From: Anticarsia gemmatalis
Lineage: Eukaryota > Arthropoda > Insecta > Lepidoptera > Erebidae
Length of the DNA stretch: 64,000 nt
Assembly: GCF_050436995.1 (NCBI RefSeq)
Contig: NC_134767.1
Span: 310,001 to 374,000 of the forward strand
Direction: 5' to 3'
This document shows positions 62,000 through 64,000 of this stretch, in pieces. A program made the position numbers and the translations under genes. The first letter of the stretch is position 1. Each line of letters begins with the position of its first letter. A model generated the notes under the pieces. The model saw nothing but the letters and a program-made list of their open reading frames with translations. It had not been told where the DNA came from and did no database searches.

Positions 62000-62256
62000 A
62001 TTTTATAAACAAAAAAATGTTATGTGAGAATACCTAGCTGTTTTATTTTTCAAAATATTTAACAACGATTTGAAAGCCACTATGCTGTACATAGTTTTTT
62101 CCCTTAGATAATAGTAATTAACATGCTACATTAAAGCAGCAATGTAATGAATAGTGACCATCAGTTTGATGTTCACTTGCTGTCAACTGAGATACGTGAT
62201 AAGCTTGCTGATTTGAGTAAAATTTAGATCAGGGTGATGGATATCAGGTAAGTCTT

Positions 62257-62506
62257 TTCTTATCGTATGCTTAGTGGTCATCCTAGTGTCAAAGTTATTC
62301 AAGCCGCCCGAAAGACCTTTGACATGGCTTAACGTCTGTTATCTTAGTTGACCACAACCGGGACGGACTTTTTACGTGCCCTCCAAAGCACGGAGACGCC
62401 CAGTTCAAATACCACTATGCGGTCACCCATCTATGGAATGACCGCGCCAAAGTTTGCTTAACCCACCGATCGTTTACCGACCGGTGAGCGCAACTAGCTA
62501 TGGGCA
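62257..62506 (-). repeat. 5S rRNA-headed SINE, family 1, reverse copy
   Basis: Full-length reverse copy downstream of Kir B. On its own strand it contains GGGTTAAGC and, 23 nt later, AGATGGGTGACCGC. Confidence 0.65.
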
Positions 62507-62610
62507 CCTTCAGGTAAGACAAAGGCTACTTTATTCCCGTGGACGTGACTACGTAAATATATGAGAAGCTTACTGCGAAGTCCAACAAATTCAAGAAAAT
62601 AAACATAAAA

Positions 62611-62871
62611 TCTATACTAAAATTATAAAGCTGAAGAGTATGTTTGTTTGATTGTTTGTTTGTTTGTTTACGCGCTAATCTCAGGAACTACTGGTCCGAT
62701 TTGAAAAATTTCAGTATTAGATAGACCACTCATCGAGGAAGGCTTTAGGCTATATAACATCACGCTACGGCCACTAGGAGCGGAGTAGCAACGAAGAATG
62801 CTACAAAAACGGGGAAAAATTTCACCAATTCTCTCTTATTGGACGCAAGCGAAGTTGCGCGGGTCAGCTAG
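62611..62871 (+). mobile_element. Helitron-like element, family A, downstream of Kir channel B
   Basis: TCTATACTAAAATTATAAAG start and GCGCGGGTCAGCTAG end followed by T. Near full length and close to the family consensus seen in the other copies. Confidence 0.75.
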
Positions 62872-63737
62872 TTTCTTATAAATGGTAAGTTTTTTAACCA
62901 ACTCATCCAAACATAATAACAAACACGACTTTCATACAAACAGCTCATAAATAAATTATTTGTGTTAAAACAACACCAGATGTGGGGTCAATGACCGGCG
63001 CCTAGTTCACTATTTATAATTATTAGCAAATATTTAACATATGTAGATAATTAAAAAAAGCTCTCACACGATCAAGTAATAAATAATAAAGTATCAAGTA
63101 ATAATTCTATGATTTCAGTATCGTTGATCGCTGAAAATTATTTTTTTGTGAGCATACACACGTGTTTGCTGTTTCACGCAAAACTGCTAAACCGATTTTG
63201 ATAAAACTACTCCGTCGTTACAAAGATCATTATCGGTGATGTCTTTCAAAAAGCTCAGGTGCGAAGTACTCGTAACCGGCGGTCCAGTATGACAAAGTGT
63301 ATGGATATAAAAATGAGGCAAGGGAAGTTTGTTAGGATCGCACCAAGTGGCGTTCTTTGGTCTCTGCCTACCCCTATGGGAAAAAGGCGTGACTTTAAGT
63401 ATCTATGTAGTCAGTTGTTTTGCCCTAAAAAGGGACAAACAAAGTAAGTAAGAAAAGTATCTAGACCAGAAGCATTAATCTCAATAAAATATGATAATAT
63501 CTTTTAATGTATTGTACATAAAAACCTCGGCAAATTGCAACATAAATTGAACTTTTATAACCTTTTTAATAAGTCGTAATTAATAGTTTCAATCATGAGA
63601 TCATTTAGCAATCATAACAACTATTATTAATTGTAATACTACTGGGGTAATTCCGGGAAAACAAGTTGTGAGCAGATGTGGCAAATTTGTCCCGGAATAT
63701 ATTTCTATAGTCTGATAGTCCGTAGCTTAGTAAACAA

Positions 63738-63985
63738 CAGAGGTTACTGAGGTTAAGCTACGCTTGCTGAGGTCGTTCTATGGATGGGTGATCATCTCAT
63801 ACATTTTCCTTCGTGTTTGAGAGTTAGTGAGTTCCACCGTGTTTCGGAAGGCACTTTGAATTGTGGGTACCGACTGTCATTTTCAAAAATCTTTGATAGT
63901 CGTTACAGTAGTCAGAAGCTTGAAAATCTGACAACCAGTCTTAACGAATGTTATTGTGTTATAATCTAGGTTCTTGGGTTGTGGG
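63738..63985 (+). repeat. 5S rRNA-headed SINE, family 2, near the window end
   Basis: GAGGTTAAGCTACGCTTGCTG, then GGATGGGTGATCATCTC, then the family tail with TCTGACAACCAGTCTTAACG. One of the most complete copies of this family here. Confidence 0.65.
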
Positions 63986-64000
63986 ACGCGGAGTATCCGA

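Larger units (their letters stand above)
61234..64000. other. 3' UTR of Kir channel B and downstream repeats; no gene
   Basis: 3' UTR to about 62.0 kb, then a 5S-headed SINE (62257-62506), a Helitron-like element (62611-62871), a LINE-tail-like fragment near 63320-63400 (GGATCGCACCAAGTGGCG, seen in decayed form near 14250 and 58675), and a second 5S-headed SINE at the window end. Confidence 0.7.

Overview
The window is nuclear DNA of a moth or butterfly. Genes have short exons with GT/AG introns, the background is A+T-rich, and the spaces are filled with repeats that carry Lepidoptera-type hallmarks: Helitron-like elements starting TCTATACTAATATTATAAAG and ending GTCAGCTAG, tRNA-headed SINEs with a 'CAGCAGTGGGA' tail, and 5S rRNA-headed SINEs. 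No prokaryotic, organellar or intact viral features were seen.

Five protein genes are supported, all on the + strand. (1) Positions 3-3950 hold the last seven exons of a calcium-regulated NADPH oxidase (Nox5 type); the 5' part lies outside the window. (2) Positions 10112-34132 hold a nine-exon gene for a 914-residue type I membrane protein with a very acidic ectodomain, a cysteine-free CUB domain, one membrane span and a roughly 100-residue tail. Its first intron is 12.4 kb. (3) Inside its fourth intron, on the same strand, sits an intronless gene (28552-29508) for a multi-pass membrane protein of the DUF1295/steroid 5-alpha-reductase-like family. It is followed in the same frame by a second long open frame (29653-30126). 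(4) and (5) Two tandem inward-rectifier K+ channel genes (40408-51845 and 54429-61233) share almost every intron position and phase, so they are an ancient tandem duplication. The first has a GFG selectivity filter and the second GYG.

The exon models for genes 2, 4 and 5 were checked by hand: splice phases agree at every junction and the total coding lengths are exact multiples of three (2745, 1599 and 1743 nt). The Nox5 exons also close in frame (1053 nt).

The spaces between genes (3951-10111, 34133-40407, 51846-54428, 61234-64000) and the long introns hold mainly transposon relics: at least six Helitron-like copies of one family plus two related families, two distinct 5S-derived SINE families, several tRNA-derived SINE families, foldback and TIR MITEs, and one 5'-truncated LINE tail with zinc-knuckle and restriction-like-endonuclease motifs, flanked by an 11-bp target-site duplication inside the first K+ channel gene.

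The most unusual signals are: two unrelated SINE families that both keep the 5S rRNA internal promoter spacing; a same-strand nested gene followed by in-frame downstream ORFs separated only by TAG and TGA; a cluster of five TAAATTACGC motifs just upstream of the first Kir start codon; and a pair of perfect hairpins with identical AATG loops that look like template-switch mutations. No wholly new multi-gene system was found.
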